Positions 26,322 through 35,559 of a stretch of DNA of 55,651 nucleotides are shown piece by piece. The notes under the pieces were generated by a model. It ran no database searches, had not been told where the DNA came from, and was given only the letters and a program-made list of their open reading frames with translations. The stretch comes from Rhodococcus_G sp042754225 (lineage in GTDB: Bacteria > Actinomycetota > Actinomycetes > Mycobacteriales > Mycobacteriaceae): NCBI RefSeq assembly GCF_042754225.1, contig NZ_JBHZAH010000022.1, positions 1 through 55,651 of the forward strand, in the 5' to 3' direction. Both the position numbers and the translations under genes were made by a program. The stretch's first letter is position 1, and each line of letters starts with the position of its first letter.

Positions 26322-28067
26322 TCACGCACTGATCGAGTCGGGGCCTGCCCAGATGAGTTGAGCCGTCGTTTTTCCTAATGCAGGGTGGAACACCACTACG
26401 TGGTCTCCATCCTTGTCGAGTCGCCGTTCGGCGACTTCTCCGGCTTCGAAGACTGCTCGCATGAGGCCGAGTGGGATGGTGGTTCCATCCACGGTGATCT
26501 GGAGCGCCACATCGGTGAGCAGTGCTTGCGGCCCTTCCGGTTCCTGGAGCCCCTTGTGGAGGGTGACGGTCAGTTGGTCCCATCTGACGGTGATCCGCGT
26601 GTCACGGAGCAGACGTCCGGTGCGGATGACTTCGGAGGCGTCATCCGGGGAGATGTGGCTTAGGTCGGGGACTTTGATAGCGATGTCGGCGTACTGCTGA
26701 ATTGTGGCCAGCGCCTGGACGTAGTCGTGCCGAATCTCGGCGGCGCGGGATTCGTTGTTGCGGACCTTCGTGGTTGAGATTGGTCGATCGTGCGTCAGGC
26801 GGGGGACACGGGGGTCAGCGATGCGCAGTGTGTTGGGTGCGGTGAAGTTGTGGACGAACGCTAGCGCCGGTGCGATGTCGGCGACGAAGTGGCCGGTCAC
26901 GTCACCGAGGGTGAAGTTGAACGTGATGTCCCAGCCGGGCTCAGCGTGCTTGGACAAGATCTCGACCGTGAGGACTCCCGAGGGGTCCGTTCCGTGTGTC
27001 GACAGGCCGGTGCCGTCGTGGTTGCTGCTCGGGGCAGAGAAGTGGACCGGCACCTCTCCGAGGCTCTCGCCGTCTGGGCTAAGCACGCTGAGCGTGCGGT
27101 CGTACTCGGCTTTGGGATCGTCAATCTCGAGGATGTGGATCATGCCTTCCGCGGTGGTTCCGCCGAGGCCGCCGGGTAGATCGGTGATGAAGTCGCGGAT
27201 CTTGATTGGTCGGGAGGGCGTGCGACCGTAGTCGAGGAACTTCTGCCATTCGCGCTCCTCTTCGCTGTCTCTGTCGACGACGATCGTTCCCTTGTGCGTG
27301 ATGGGGCGCTCGTATTGGGATTCAGCGCAGCGGGCGAGGATGTGGACCGTCACCACTTGGTCATCGATCTGGTTGGACACAGACGCGACGAGGGCTGGGT
27401 AGCCGTCGCCGAGTATCGGTGGGCCGGCAGGCCCGCTTCCCACGGTGATGTCGTACTGGTAGTGGGGGTCGGCGTCGTTCAGTGTGGCGCGTAGTAGCGC
27501 GAGCCGGTCGCGGACCGTTGCCGGCTCCAGGGCACTGAAGGCGCGTTTGGCGTCGGGGGCATTCACGCCGGGTAGGAGGATCGAGGCGGTGGCCGCGAAC
27601 CTGCTCATTTCCTGCTCGAGTTGGCTTCTGCCGCCATCCAGGTAGTAGTCGATGACCTGGCGGAAGTCGGCGGCCCAGTTGTCGAATGCGGCCAGCCCCT
27701 TCCACGTGGTTTCGAACGGGTCGTTGCTGGTCAGCTCCTCGAACCACTCGTCGTTCTCTGGGGTTGGATCGAGTGGCATGGTCAGATGCCATGCCTGGAT
27801 GCTCCATCCACGCTTAGCGGCGTAGTCCTTGATCCCTTTGTAGGACTTGAGGATCTGTCCGCGGTGACTGGATGTCAGATTCTCCGCGAACTTCTTGACC
27901 TGGTACACCTCCACGCGGTCGTCCCCGAGGGGCACATACACGTCGATTCCGCCGTCGCCGCGTGAGGGCCGAATGCGGCGCGCCGTGGGCCGTTCGCGGC
28001 AGATACACATCGCTGCGACGGCTTCGATGTCGTCACCTTCGTACCGAGTCCACGGAATCCGCGACAC
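26322..28067 (-). CDS. Mrr/PD-(D/E)XK-type nuclease-like protein downstream of SIR2 gene
   Basis: This 581-aa soluble protein has a restriction-endonuclease-like domain at residues 1-110. GDGGIDVYVPLGDD, with Asp42 in GGID, is followed by RVEVYQVKKF, with the Q-x-K pair Q56/K58, giving the D...QxK core of Mrr-type nucleases. The first helix, TRYEGDDIEAVAAMCICRER, also fits. The remaining 470 residues (LLPGVNAPDAKRAFSALEPA onwards) hold several beta-rich stretches and are not recognised; they may be a sensor or a target-binding part. It follows the SIR2 gene on the same strand after 329 bp containing a possible small ORF. This suggests one defence-type locus in which the nuclease is effector or target sensor. 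That role is inference. Confidence 0.75.
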   Translation of the reverse strand: MSRIPWTRYEGDDIEAVAAMCICRERPTARRIRPSRGDGGIDVYVPLGDDRVEVYQVKKFAENLTSSHRGQILKSYKGIKDYAAKRGWSIQAWHLTMPLDPTPENDEWFEELTSNDPFETTWKGLAAFDNWAADFRQVIDYYLDGGRSQLEQEMSRFAATASILLPGVNAPDAKRAFSALEPATVRDRLALLRATLNDADPHYQYDITVGSGPAGPPILGDGYPALVASVSNQIDDQVVTVHILARCAESQYERPITHKGTIVVDRDSEEEREWQKFLDYGRTPSRPIKIRDFITDLPGGLGGTTAEGMIHILEIDDPKAEYDRTLSVLSPDGESLGEVPVHFSAPSSNHDGTGLSTHGTDPSGVLTVEILSKHAEPGWDITFNFTLGDVTGHFVADIAPALAFVHNFTAPNTLRIADPRVPRLTHDRPISTTKVRNNESRAAEIRHDYVQALATIQQYADIAIKVPDLSHISPDDASEVIRTGRLLRDTRITVRWDQLTVTLHKGLQEPEGPQALLTDVALQITVDGTTIPLGLMRAVFEAGEVAERRLDKDGDHVVVFHPALGKTTAQLIWAGPDSISA

Positions 28068-28106
28068 TCTCGACCTCCGAACCTTGAACCGATGGCGCTG
28101 GCCCGA

Positions 28107-28400
28107 TCACTCTATCCGGCTGTGACCAGGGTGGATGGTACGTCCCGGAGGGGTGTCGGCCTCGGATGCGGGGGGGGCAAGACCATTGGTATTACGGCGG
28201 GCGAGACGGAGGTCGGCGGAGGCCGATCTTCGCGCGTCCGAAGAACTGGCCTCTACTCGCCACGCGCGACCTGTCGGGTGCTGTCGGCTTGGGTGACTCA
28301 GCCTTTGCCGGGGGTCGGTACGTGTCGCCGTTTCAAGAGGCGCGGGAGCACGTAGTCGTTGGTACCGGCGATCTTTCGAGTGAGTGCGTTCGTTTGTCAT
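28107..28400 (-). CDS. Possible small ORF coupled to the SIR2 gene
   Basis: The frame opens at ATG 28400, overlapping the SIR2 stop codon as ATGA, and runs 97 codons to 28107, 40 bp before the nuclease start. It therefore fills the gap between the two large genes. Against it, the product (rich in Arg, Pro, Ser and Ala, no hydrophobic core) looks like random GC-rich translation and resembles no family. It is listed because the coupling is exact, but it may be chance. Confidence 0.25.
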   Translation of the reverse strand: MTNERTHSKDRRYQRLRAPAPLETATRTDPRQRLSHPSRQHPTGRAWRVEASSSDARRSASADLRLARRNTNGLAPPASEADTPPGRTIHPGHSRIE

Positions 28401-31400
28401 TCATTCGGCGATGCGTCGTCGTCCGCGATCCAAGAATCCGCGTGCGGGACGCCCTTCGTGACCGCCTGTTCGGCCAGTTTGTCGACCGCCAGGTGGGACG
28501 CATGGCGTGCGATCTCGCTGACGACAGCACGCATTTGATTCGGCGGGATACGCACCCCGTCTTCGGTGTTCTGCACGAGGTGCGTCAAGAGATCGAAGAC
28601 AGCATCCGGATAGTCAGAGACCATTCCCAAGCGCGCGAGGTCTCTGGGCAGTGTCGTGGGCGCGCTGAAACCGAACGGACGTTGTCTCAGCTTGTGCACG
28701 ATGTCAGGGAATCGTGGTCCCGCATACGGGGCCCACTGGGCGATGACACTAAGTTCTTCCAGGCTCGGCACGTTGGGTAAGCCTGTGATTCGCCGCTCGA
28801 CATGTTCTTGCAGCCAACGGTCCCAGACCTCCCCGGTCTCATCCACGGTGCTGTCGCGGAGAACGTGGGTGACTTGGCGAGAGAACTCGATAACATGGGC
28901 GCCTTCGCTGACCAGGTTGTCGAGAAACGTCCGCCGGAAGGGGTCGGTGGTAGCGCTGCGCGAGAACACTGTTGCAACGAGATGCAGGTATTGCGCTCGA
29001 TCCGAGAGGTTCGATGCGATCCGGGTCTGCGTTAGGTGCTCGGCGAAGCCTCGCTCAAGGAGGCGTTCGTTGATTCGGGGCTGGCCCAGGTAGGCGTCCC
29101 ACGCGTGGGGGGTATTCGCAGCATCGACGTTCGAGTCGAACAGGGGCAGTACGTACTTGACGGCGAACTCTTCGTCCGCGTTAAAGAGGAAGTACAGCTG
29201 CGAGGCAACGATCGCTCGCGTCATGTCGTGGGCCGCGAGATCGTGACCGGTCATCTCAGCCAGCGTTTCGCGAGCGTCGCCCGGTATCCCCTGCCAGTTT
29301 GTCGGTCCGGCCTCGCTCCATGCTCTGCTGACCAGCCGGATCCAGAATTCGGCGATTTTCCCGGGCCAGGAGTTGATCGCCAGGGTAAAGTGGCTGCCGC
29401 TTGAGGAGTAAGTAAACCCGTCTGAACGGTCACTCCACATCTTGGCAGCGACCGTTTTTGCCTGGTTCAACAACCGATCGGGGATTTCCCCGTTGTCCGC
29501 CTGTACCCCCGATAACAGCAGGTCCGCGATGTGGCGGCCGTTGGTGTCCTCGATCTCCATGGCCTCGATCGCAGTCAGCACGCGTTCCCACTCTGGTTCT
29601 TCAATCTGGGCCCTGGTCAGGCCGCGCAGGATCGCGGTGCGGATCTCGCTTGCTCGTTCGCTGGCCTGGGTTGCGCCGGAGGCATCCCAGAGTGTGGACG
29701 CGAGTTCCGGAGCTTCAGCTAGTGATTGAGATATGAGCATCGTGGCGTCCGGCCAGGTCGGACCGTCGATGGACAACTCTGAGTAGGTTATTGAAGCCAG
29801 TCGATCGAGGGTGCCGGAAGGGTTGGTGCGGGCTTCGGTAGTGAATCGGTCGACGGTGATGGGGAACGGCCTTCGATCCACGCTAGAGATGATGTACGAA
29901 TCCAGGTCCGGATACTCCCGTGGTCTCCACTTCGGATGTCTCTGCTGAATGTCGTCAAAGGCCCGGTGGGCCTCGACCCAGGGGTCGGCATGGGTGGTCA
30001 ACCAGAATAAGAGATTGTACTGGGAATACTCGTGTTCGTCCTCCGGAGGCCGGTTGGCAGCGGCGAGCAGTTGTGCGCGAGAAGCCTTTGAGGAATGGGG
30101 CAATGATTGCGCCAAAACCGTGAAAACCTCATGTTTGGTGTCTGCACTGTAGAGCAGGTCACGGTCGAGGACCAGGCGGATCTTGTCGTCACCGGAGAGG
30201 TCGGGTGATGCGCCGTAGGCGTGTATGACCAACCGGCGAAACACCGCCAGACCCGAACTCCACCACCGGTCGAGCAGCTCGGTAGCTTGCCCAGATTCCA
30301 CGAGGACTGTGGATGCGTCTCGGAGGCCGTCGATGAGGACGTCTTTGACCTCGTTCACGGAATCTTGTTCATGGTCTTCGATCGCCGACCGACCGTAGGA
30401 GAGCGAGTCGAAGCCGTCCAGCGTGCCTCGATAGCCTGACAGAACGTCGTAGGCATGTATGAGCGCCTGACCGAAGAGTTCGACGACCGTCTCGGCCAGC
30501 TCTGGAAGATGCGCGGAGAGAACCCCGTTCCAGACTGTATAGAGGGTGTGGTGGGCGATCATCCAGGTGAGCTCGGCGGTTGGCAACGAGGGTCCGTCAC
30601 CGGTATCGGTGGTGAACAGCCCGAGGGCAGGTCGCAAGCGTACGTGTGGGGTGAGACCAATTCGGAGCAGAATGGTGACTGATGACCGATGTTCCGGGTA
30701 CGTGCACGACGACAGAAGCGTCTCGATATGATCGGGTGCATTCACCGCACGCGAGATGTGCTCGCCCAGAGCGGATACCCAGCGGTTGAAGTGCTCGGGA
30801 TGTTCCGCCGCCAACGCGGTCACGCCGGAGATGATCCTATCCAGAAAATCTGAGTGCAGTCCGATCCCCGCTCGCGCAATGACGCCTAGTGCTAGAGCTT
30901 GCCTTGTTGGGACCGCCACGTACGACGAGGCGAACCATTGCCCCAGCACAGTCATTGGCTCGCTGATTTCGCCCTCTCGCAGGTTCATCGCGAAGGCCGG
31001 ATGGGTTTCCACGAATCCCAGCCATTCGTCGCCGGTGTGACATTGTGCGAAGAACCGTGCCCCATATCCTTTGGCGAGTAGCTCTGTGACATAGTCTTTT
31101 TCCACCGGTGTCTGCGGCGGTGGAGCAGAGACAATATCCCGAATCCGGGAACGATGGTCGAACGCGCCCATTCTCGATCTTCTTGCCCATTCCTCGAGGG
31201 CCTCAGGAAGTGCCGAATGACTCTTTCCTCGTACCGGATACTTGATCGGGATGATGTTCAGCGGGCGCCACTTTTCATCCCCTTCCTCCCCGATCAGGAC
31301 ATACCGCTCTCGGGACCGCGTCAAACCCTTCGCTAGATACTTCATCACCGTGTCGTCGTGGCTGTATCCGACGAACAACACCGTGAACTGTGCGAACATC

Positions 31401-31954
31401 GGCTCGAGGAAACGCGAGGCCCAGGTGTCCGTGAGGTACGCCTGTCCGAAGTCGACGTCCGTCAGCACGAGTTCTTCGGAAGGCTGCTCGATGGAGCCAT
31501 GCAGGTGAACCAGCCCTTCGAATTGCCGGCCCAGTGGCAGTGCAGGTGCCATGTATTTCCGGGGCTGAGGATCACCCAGCTCCGCAAACGTGGAGCCAAG
31601 GTGGTCGTCATAGTTCGTCGTCACCAAACGGATCCGTGGAGACGCCTTCGCCAGGTTCCCGACCGCTCGGTGCGTCGCATTCGGCAGCGAACCACTCTCA
31701 CCGATGAACTCTCGGGCCAGACGATGCACCTCGACGCCGCGAGCGCCAAGGTCCGACAGGAATGCGTCTGGAGCGGTCTTATCGTCGTACTCGTAGGATG
31801 CTGTCTCAGCTATCCGCCGGGCGAGGGCTCCAAACAACGGCAACGACGACGGCGCGTCCACCGACACTCCGGCTCCGACAAAGATGACGAGGTCACCGGC
31901 GCGATGAGCGTCGACCAACGCCTCTGGAATGTCGACATCCCCCGTTACCCACAT
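28397..31954 (-). CDS. Large SIR2-domain protein, defence-associated-sirtuin-like
   Basis: This 1185-aa protein has an N-terminal SIR2 NAD-binding domain, residues 15-270. DLVIFVGAGVS (Gly27-Ser31) is the nucleotide loop, VTTNYDD has catalytic-type Asn114 and Asp116, HLHGS has His152, and LFVGYSHDD lies near 194-201. The other 900 residues are helical-repeat-like and unrecognised; the layout recalls defence-associated sirtuins such as Dsr1 and Dsr2, which use a SIR2 domain to destroy NAD+ on phage infection. This is larger than a metabolic sirtuin and lacks the zinc-binding Cys set. ATG 31954 has GGAGAGG 12 bases upstream; GTG 31948 is an alternative. An Mrr-like nuclease follows on the same strand. 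NADase activity is inferred from the family. Confidence 0.85.
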   Translation of the reverse strand: MWVTGDVDIPEALVDAHRAGDLVIFVGAGVSVDAPSSLPLFGALARRIAETASYEYDDKTAPDAFLSDLGARGVEVHRLAREFIGESGSLPNATHRAVGNLAKASPRIRLVTTNYDDHLGSTFAELGDPQPRKYMAPALPLGRQFEGLVHLHGSIEQPSEELVLTDVDFGQAYLTDTWASRFLEPMFAQFTVLFVGYSHDDTVMKYLAKGLTRSRERYVLIGEEGDEKWRPLNIIPIKYPVRGKSHSALPEALEEWARRSRMGAFDHRSRIRDIVSAPPPQTPVEKDYVTELLAKGYGARFFAQCHTGDEWLGFVETHPAFAMNLREGEISEPMTVLGQWFASSYVAVPTRQALALGVIARAGIGLHSDFLDRIISGVTALAAEHPEHFNRWVSALGEHISRAVNAPDHIETLLSSCTYPEHRSSVTILLRIGLTPHVRLRPALGLFTTDTGDGPSLPTAELTWMIAHHTLYTVWNGVLSAHLPELAETVVELFGQALIHAYDVLSGYRGTLDGFDSLSYGRSAIEDHEQDSVNEVKDVLIDGLRDASTVLVESGQATELLDRWWSSGLAVFRRLVIHAYGASPDLSGDDKIRLVLDRDLLYSADTKHEVFTVLAQSLPHSSKASRAQLLAAANRPPEDEHEYSQYNLLFWLTTHADPWVEAHRAFDDIQQRHPKWRPREYPDLDSYIISSVDRRPFPITVDRFTTEARTNPSGTLDRLASITYSELSIDGPTWPDATMLISQSLAEAPELASTLWDASGATQASERASEIRTAILRGLTRAQIEEPEWERVLTAIEAMEIEDTNGRHIADLLLSGVQADNGEIPDRLLNQAKTVAAKMWSDRSDGFTYSSSGSHFTLAINSWPGKIAEFWIRLVSRAWSEAGPTNWQGIPGDARETLAEMTGHDLAAHDMTRAIVASQLYFLFNADEEFAVKYVLPLFDSNVDAANTPHAWDAYLGQPRINERLLERGFAEHLTQTRIASNLSDRAQYLHLVATVFSRSATTDPFRRTFLDNLVSEGAHVIEFSRQVTHVLRDSTVDETGEVWDRWLQEHVERRITGLPNVPSLEELSVIAQWAPYAGPRFPDIVHKLRQRPFGFSAPTTLPRDLARLGMVSDYPDAVFDLLTHLVQNTEDGVRIPPNQMRAVVSEIARHASHLAVDKLAEQAVTKGVPHADSWIADDDASPNE

Positions 31955-32189
31955 GCAGACGACTACCTCTCCTCGGAGGGTTCGATCCTCTCACCACCGC
32001 ACTTTGCCTCTCGGCCACCCCAAAGACGAGTCCCTCGCCTGTCATCCACATGAATAATGTTTGGCTCCTTCAAGCAGCTGAGCGAAGCAACTTGTGCTCG
32101 ATCGTCAGGCTGTTCTGCGCCCAGCCATACCCTGGTAGCGGTGACGCCGCCTTAACCGGCGGATCGTCACGGAAGATGAACCAGAACCA
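31955..32189. promoter_or_regulatory. Divergent region upstream of the SIR2 gene
   Basis: About 235 bp separate the SIR2 start from the decayed plus-strand gene, and any SIR2 promoter should lie here. A minus-strand frame ending near 32070 (WFWFIFRDDPP, then GYGWAQNSL) may be a C-terminal remnant of something else. No operator palindrome is obvious. Confidence 0.35.
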
Positions 32190-33255
32190 GTGTCGGTGTC
32201 TGCGCTGGCCCACGGTGTTCTGGCGTCCGCATGCGGTGAGCGCGACGGCGGCGGCAACACGTTTATCCGGCTTTGGGCACTCGACGCGCCCGAGCCGACG
32301 ATTGTGCCGGTGCCGGGCGAGGTGCAGGACATTCAGCTGACTCGGGACGGCTTCCTCGTCTCGATGCGTACCGGGACCCAGGGTCCGGGGGCGACGGTGA
32401 TCGATCGCGGGCAATGGTGCGCGCGAGTGGAGTCGACGGCCGTGTCGTGCTTGGGGATCCGTGGCCGCGGGCGTACTGGGGTGTCGGCGGTGTCTCTGTC
32501 GTGGGTCTTGGTGCCCCGGTTGCAGTGTCGAGGTCGGCGGGTTCGCAGGTCCTTGACGATCGGCTCGTTCCGGTGGCACCGATGCCGTTCACCTCGGACT
32601 TCCGTCCGTACCAGACCGGGGCGGGTGTGTGGTTGGTGCAGCGATCGTCGGCGCTCGCCTACAGGTGCGGCAATCGGGTTCGGGCATCCGACGACCGAAA
32701 CGAGTACACCTACTTTCGTGTGGGTTCGCATTTGACTGTGCCGGAATCGTGGGCGGTCGCCGACGTATTCCCGAAGGATCTCACCGTCACCGATGCAGAC
32801 GGGCGGTTGTGGATCGTCACGACGGCCGGGATGTTTGTGAGCGAACCCGGCGGGGTCGACTGTGCCGGGTCCATCGAGATGTCGCCGGTGGGCCCGGACG
32901 AGCTGCCGGCCCGGAGGTGGCGATCCGCCCGCTGGCTGCGATCGGGAATCCGGAGCGGTGGGCGGAGAGCGAGCGGGCACGTCTGCTCGAGCAGAACCGT
33001 GGGCAGGGACTGCTCGATATCGAGATAGACGGCTGGTTCCAGTACACGAGCATCTTTGTCACGTTCGCCGTCGCCGAGCTTCCGGGTGTGACGTGTGCGC
33101 GCCGCTACGCCCTGTTCGACCGCGACGGCCGGCCGGCGTTGTGGCGGGGCCCGCCGACACTGATGGAGTCGATTCGGATGGAGATCGCTGAGTCCGGCGG
33201 TGTCGAGCGGCTCGCGCGGATTGAGCCGGGCCGGTTCGGGTGGGTGTGGACATGA
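32190..33255 (+). pseudogene. Frameshifted gene, uncharacterised beta-rich protein
   Basis: Three consecutive frames with good codon use join end to end. The first (to about 32450) has NTFIRLWALDAPEPTIVPVP and LTRDGFLVSMRTGTQGPGAT. The second (to about 32915) has PWPRAYWGVGGVSVVGLGAP, VAVSRSAGSQVLDDRLVPVA and DLTVTDADGRLWIVTTAG. The third ends ESGGVERLARIEPGRFGWVW and a stop at 33255. Two frameshifts therefore break one ORF of about 350 codons. The repeated DGRLW and GTLY-like strands suggest a beta-propeller-like or surface protein. I do not recognise the family. No start codon is assured. Confidence 0.5.
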
Positions 33256-33303
33256 TGATCCGGTGCCGCAGTAACCAGTTTTGCCTGCGTTGAGGGGAGT
33301 TCG

Positions 33304-33612
33304 ATGACCGCATGGATCGAGGTTCTGGTGACGATGGTTGACGGCCCGACGACCTCGGTGCAGGGGATCGTGCGGCCGTACCGGCCGAATGACGAACCGG
33401 TTCGCGTCTATTACGCCACGTACGGGGAGGATCCGGTGCTGCTGTGTCTGAATCCCGACGGTGCGCGGCTGACCCGCGACGGACGCAAGGCCCGCCTCGA
33501 AACCCTCGACGGCACGGTGAAGTTTCTGTACGACGGGCAGACGGCGTGGTATTTCGCCGAGGGGTCGGACCGGCCGCTCTGGTCACTGACCTGCACTTCC
33601 CCATCGGATTAG
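33304..33612 (+). CDS. Hypothetical protein, truncated at 3' end by a foreign junction
   Basis: A 102-codon frame starts 48 bp after the broken gene above and probably belonged to the same operon (MTAWIEVLVTMVDGPTTSVQ, then VRVYYATYGEDPVLLCLNPD, then LETLDGTVKFLYDGQTAWYF). From about 33585 the natural continuation is lost: the in-frame tail (LTCTSPSD) is chance, while another frame starts an NHL-like protein. It is therefore a 5' gene fragment fused to a different gene fragment. The family is not recognised. Confidence 0.45.
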   Translation: MTAWIEVLVTMVDGPTTSVQGIVRPYRPNDEPVRVYYATYGEDPVLLCLNPDGARLTRDGRKARLETLDGTVKFLYDGQTAWYFAEGSDRPLWSLTCTSPSD

Positions 33613-33820
33613 CCGTCTCCAAAGGCACTCTCTACATTGCAGACGCGGGCAACGCCACCAACACAGGGGCCGTGCTTTCGATGCCGACGACCGGTGGCAC
33701 CCCCACTCTGCTGGTCAGTGGCCTTAATTACCCCATGGCCGTGGCAGTGCAGCCCGCACAGCCGACTACACCGCCGTGCACCGGGTCGCTGTGCAACCTG
33801 TTGGCAGCAGCTAAGCCACC
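33586..33820 (+). pseudogene. NHL/beta-propeller gene fragment
   Basis: One blade and a half of an NHL-type or ScyD-like secreted propeller is readable: VTDLHFPIGLAVSKGTLYIA, DAGNATNTGAVLSMPTTGGT and LLVSGLNYPMAVAVQP. The frame has no start of its own and decays after about 33800. From there to 34224 I see no gene. Confidence 0.5.
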
Positions 33821-34224
33821 GACGCACAGAGGGGACTGCCAGCGAGTGCGGTGGTCAGACCGGGACATGCCGGATCTGTCCGCCACTCAACGTGAGCCGG
33901 AAGCGCACTCGCCGCACCGGGTGTCGATCTCGCTCTGGTGCAGTGATTGCCGAGTAGACGTCACGCTACGGATCTGTGGCGTGGGCGGACTACGGAGCGC
34001 TACACGATGGCGAGGATGAGCATCGTCCCAAAACCCCAAGGAAGTGGAACGCCCAAGCGGGGCTTCAGTAACCATCCCAGGACCTTGATCGTCATGGGAC
34101 AATCGGTCCATGGCTCGTGTCCTATTCGAGTGGAGTTACCATACGCCGACCAGGGCCGACATGGTTATTGCCAGCCGAATCCGCCCCAACGATTGTTGCA
34201 GCAGCAGCGTCGTGCGGCCGCGCA

Positions 34225-34704
34225 ATGCTGCGTGTCGTGGGCGCTATGCCTGAGTCTGCGGGCGATGGTACTCAGACGGCCTCGCCGCCCACCGTCAGTG
34301 TCCCGGCACCCCGCGACTTGCAGATACAAGTGACGGGTTTGCCTGGGCTCTCCGGCCCTGCTGCTGTGCGTTTGTCTGAACTCATCCAGTCGTTTGCCGA
34401 CGAAGTTGCTCGTGAAGCGTCCCGCATCGAGGAAGGCGAAAGAGCTCGGGAGCAGGACGATCCGGAGGTGACGGCCACAATCGTTCACGAGGCGTACCGC
34501 GTGGTCAGGAGGCCAAGGAGCGAGACTCGGCGATCCACTAGCAAGATCGAATTGGCGATCAAGTTCCTGCAGGCATCGGCAGGCGTCCTGTCTGGGGCGA
34601 TGCTGACACTGCTGCACAGCTACTGGCAGGTCGCCATATGTACCGCATCGGTCCTTATCTTCCTCATCACAACCCTATGGATCTTTCGGGGGAATCATGA
34701 GTGA
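34225..34704 (+). CDS. Small membrane protein, first gene of a coupled pair
   Basis: This protein of about 159 aa comprises a Pro/Thr-rich N-terminus, a helical charged segment (RLSELIQSFADEVAREASRI, then EEGERAREQDD), a basic stretch (VVRRPRSETRRS) and two C-terminal TM helices (FLQASAGVLSGAMLTLLHSY and VAICTASVLIFLITTLWIF). The start is uncertain: ATG 34225, ATG 34246 and GTG 34117 are in frame and none has a good ribosome binding site. The 3' end overlaps the next gene by 8 bp, so the two are translationally coupled. No known family is recognised. The layout, a soluble helical part anchored by two TMs, is seen in membrane effectors of defence loci, but that is only an analogy. Confidence 0.6.
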   Translation: MLRVVGAMPESAGDGTQTASPPTVSVPAPRDLQIQVTGLPGLSGPAAVRLSELIQSFADEVAREASRIEEGERAREQDDPEVTATIVHEAYRVVRRPRSETRRSTSKIELAIKFLQASAGVLSGAMLTLLHSYWQVAICTASVLIFLITTLWIFRGNHE

Positions 34705-35389
34705 CCCGGCACAGCAGCCCACCCGAGCATCTGGCGCGGAGGTGACGCCGGCGGAAGCGTCGGTCGAGGCGATGAAACCCGACCACGTATATGCCCCACT
34801 TGAGTTTTCAGAACTCGACGTCGAGCAGGCAATGAGGATGCTCGACTCTGCCGCTGAGGAACTACGAGCTGCAAGGCGCCGGTTTCTGCGCCTCGGGCTG
34901 GCATTCGTGGCTGCATGCATCGCTGCGGCTATCACCATTCTCGCGTTGCTGTTGACCCAGTCGGCGGTATCTCAAACAGGGGGGGTGCTGTCGACAGTTC
35001 TGACAGCGCTAATCGCGCTTCTGGCAGCGACTCTCGGCTATTACTTTGGCACCCAAGAGGCGACACACTCAGGTTCGGTGCACCTGCAAGTTCCTTCTAC
35101 GGCGATGTCATCGCTGGAAGCTGAGCTGCTGAATGAACTTCGCGACCTTGAGGTGTCCGCAGGTGTCGCCATCGGAACCCGAGGACGACCTGCAACCGCT
35201 AGTGAATTCATCCCGGAGCTCGTGGAACTCGGCCTTTGGGACGCCACGGATGCACAAGAGTTCCGATCGATCTTGAGAGCGCGAAATCAGGTGGTGCACC
35301 GTGGGCGGGATTCGAACGTTACGCATGATGAGCTGAAGAGGGCGGTGGTGTCAGCCCACAGACTTCGAGACCAGATCCAACAGGATTAA
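34697..35389 (+). CDS. Membrane protein with C-terminal HEPN-like RX4H domain
   Basis: This 230-aa protein begins inside the previous gene. Residues 1-60 are cytoplasmic, ending in a charged helix (EQAMRMLDSAAEELRAARRR). TM1 is FLRLGLAFVAACIAAAITIL (63-86), a second TM is VLTALIALLAATLGYYFG (101-118), then a soluble helical domain follows. It ends ELVELGLWDATDAQEFRSIL, then RARNQVVHRG, with R196-x4-H201 matching the RX4-6H signature of HEPN domains, which often are RNases in defence and toxin systems. Tethering a HEPN-like domain to the membrane together with a partner TM protein is unusual. RNase activity is inference; non-catalytic HEPN-like relatives exist. Confidence 0.65.
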   Translation: MSDPAQQPTRASGAEVTPAEASVEAMKPDHVYAPLEFSELDVEQAMRMLDSAAEELRAARRRFLRLGLAFVAACIAAAITILALLLTQSAVSQTGGVLSTVLTALIALLAATLGYYFGTQEATHSGSVHLQVPSTAMSSLEAELLNELRDLEVSAGVAIGTRGRPATASEFIPELVELGLWDATDAQEFRSILRARNQVVHRGRDSNVTHDELKRAVVSAHRLRDQIQQD

Positions 35390-35559
35390 TGACGCCTAGT
35401 GGGCAAAAGTGCTGACTGTGTCAGCATATGGTTGGTCCCCCCTCGAACCGTACTGCGCACGGGTTGACGAGCGGAGATTGTCCACATAATCGACGCAACT
35501 TGATCCGGCGAGCGCACCGTCGCCTCGTCGGTCGGGGGTGTCCTTGAACCCGGTCATCA

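Noticed and set aside
31358..32053. 231-codon plus-strand frame opposite the SIR2 start
   Set aside because: It covers the SIR2 catalytic motifs in antisense; composition is that of a shadow.
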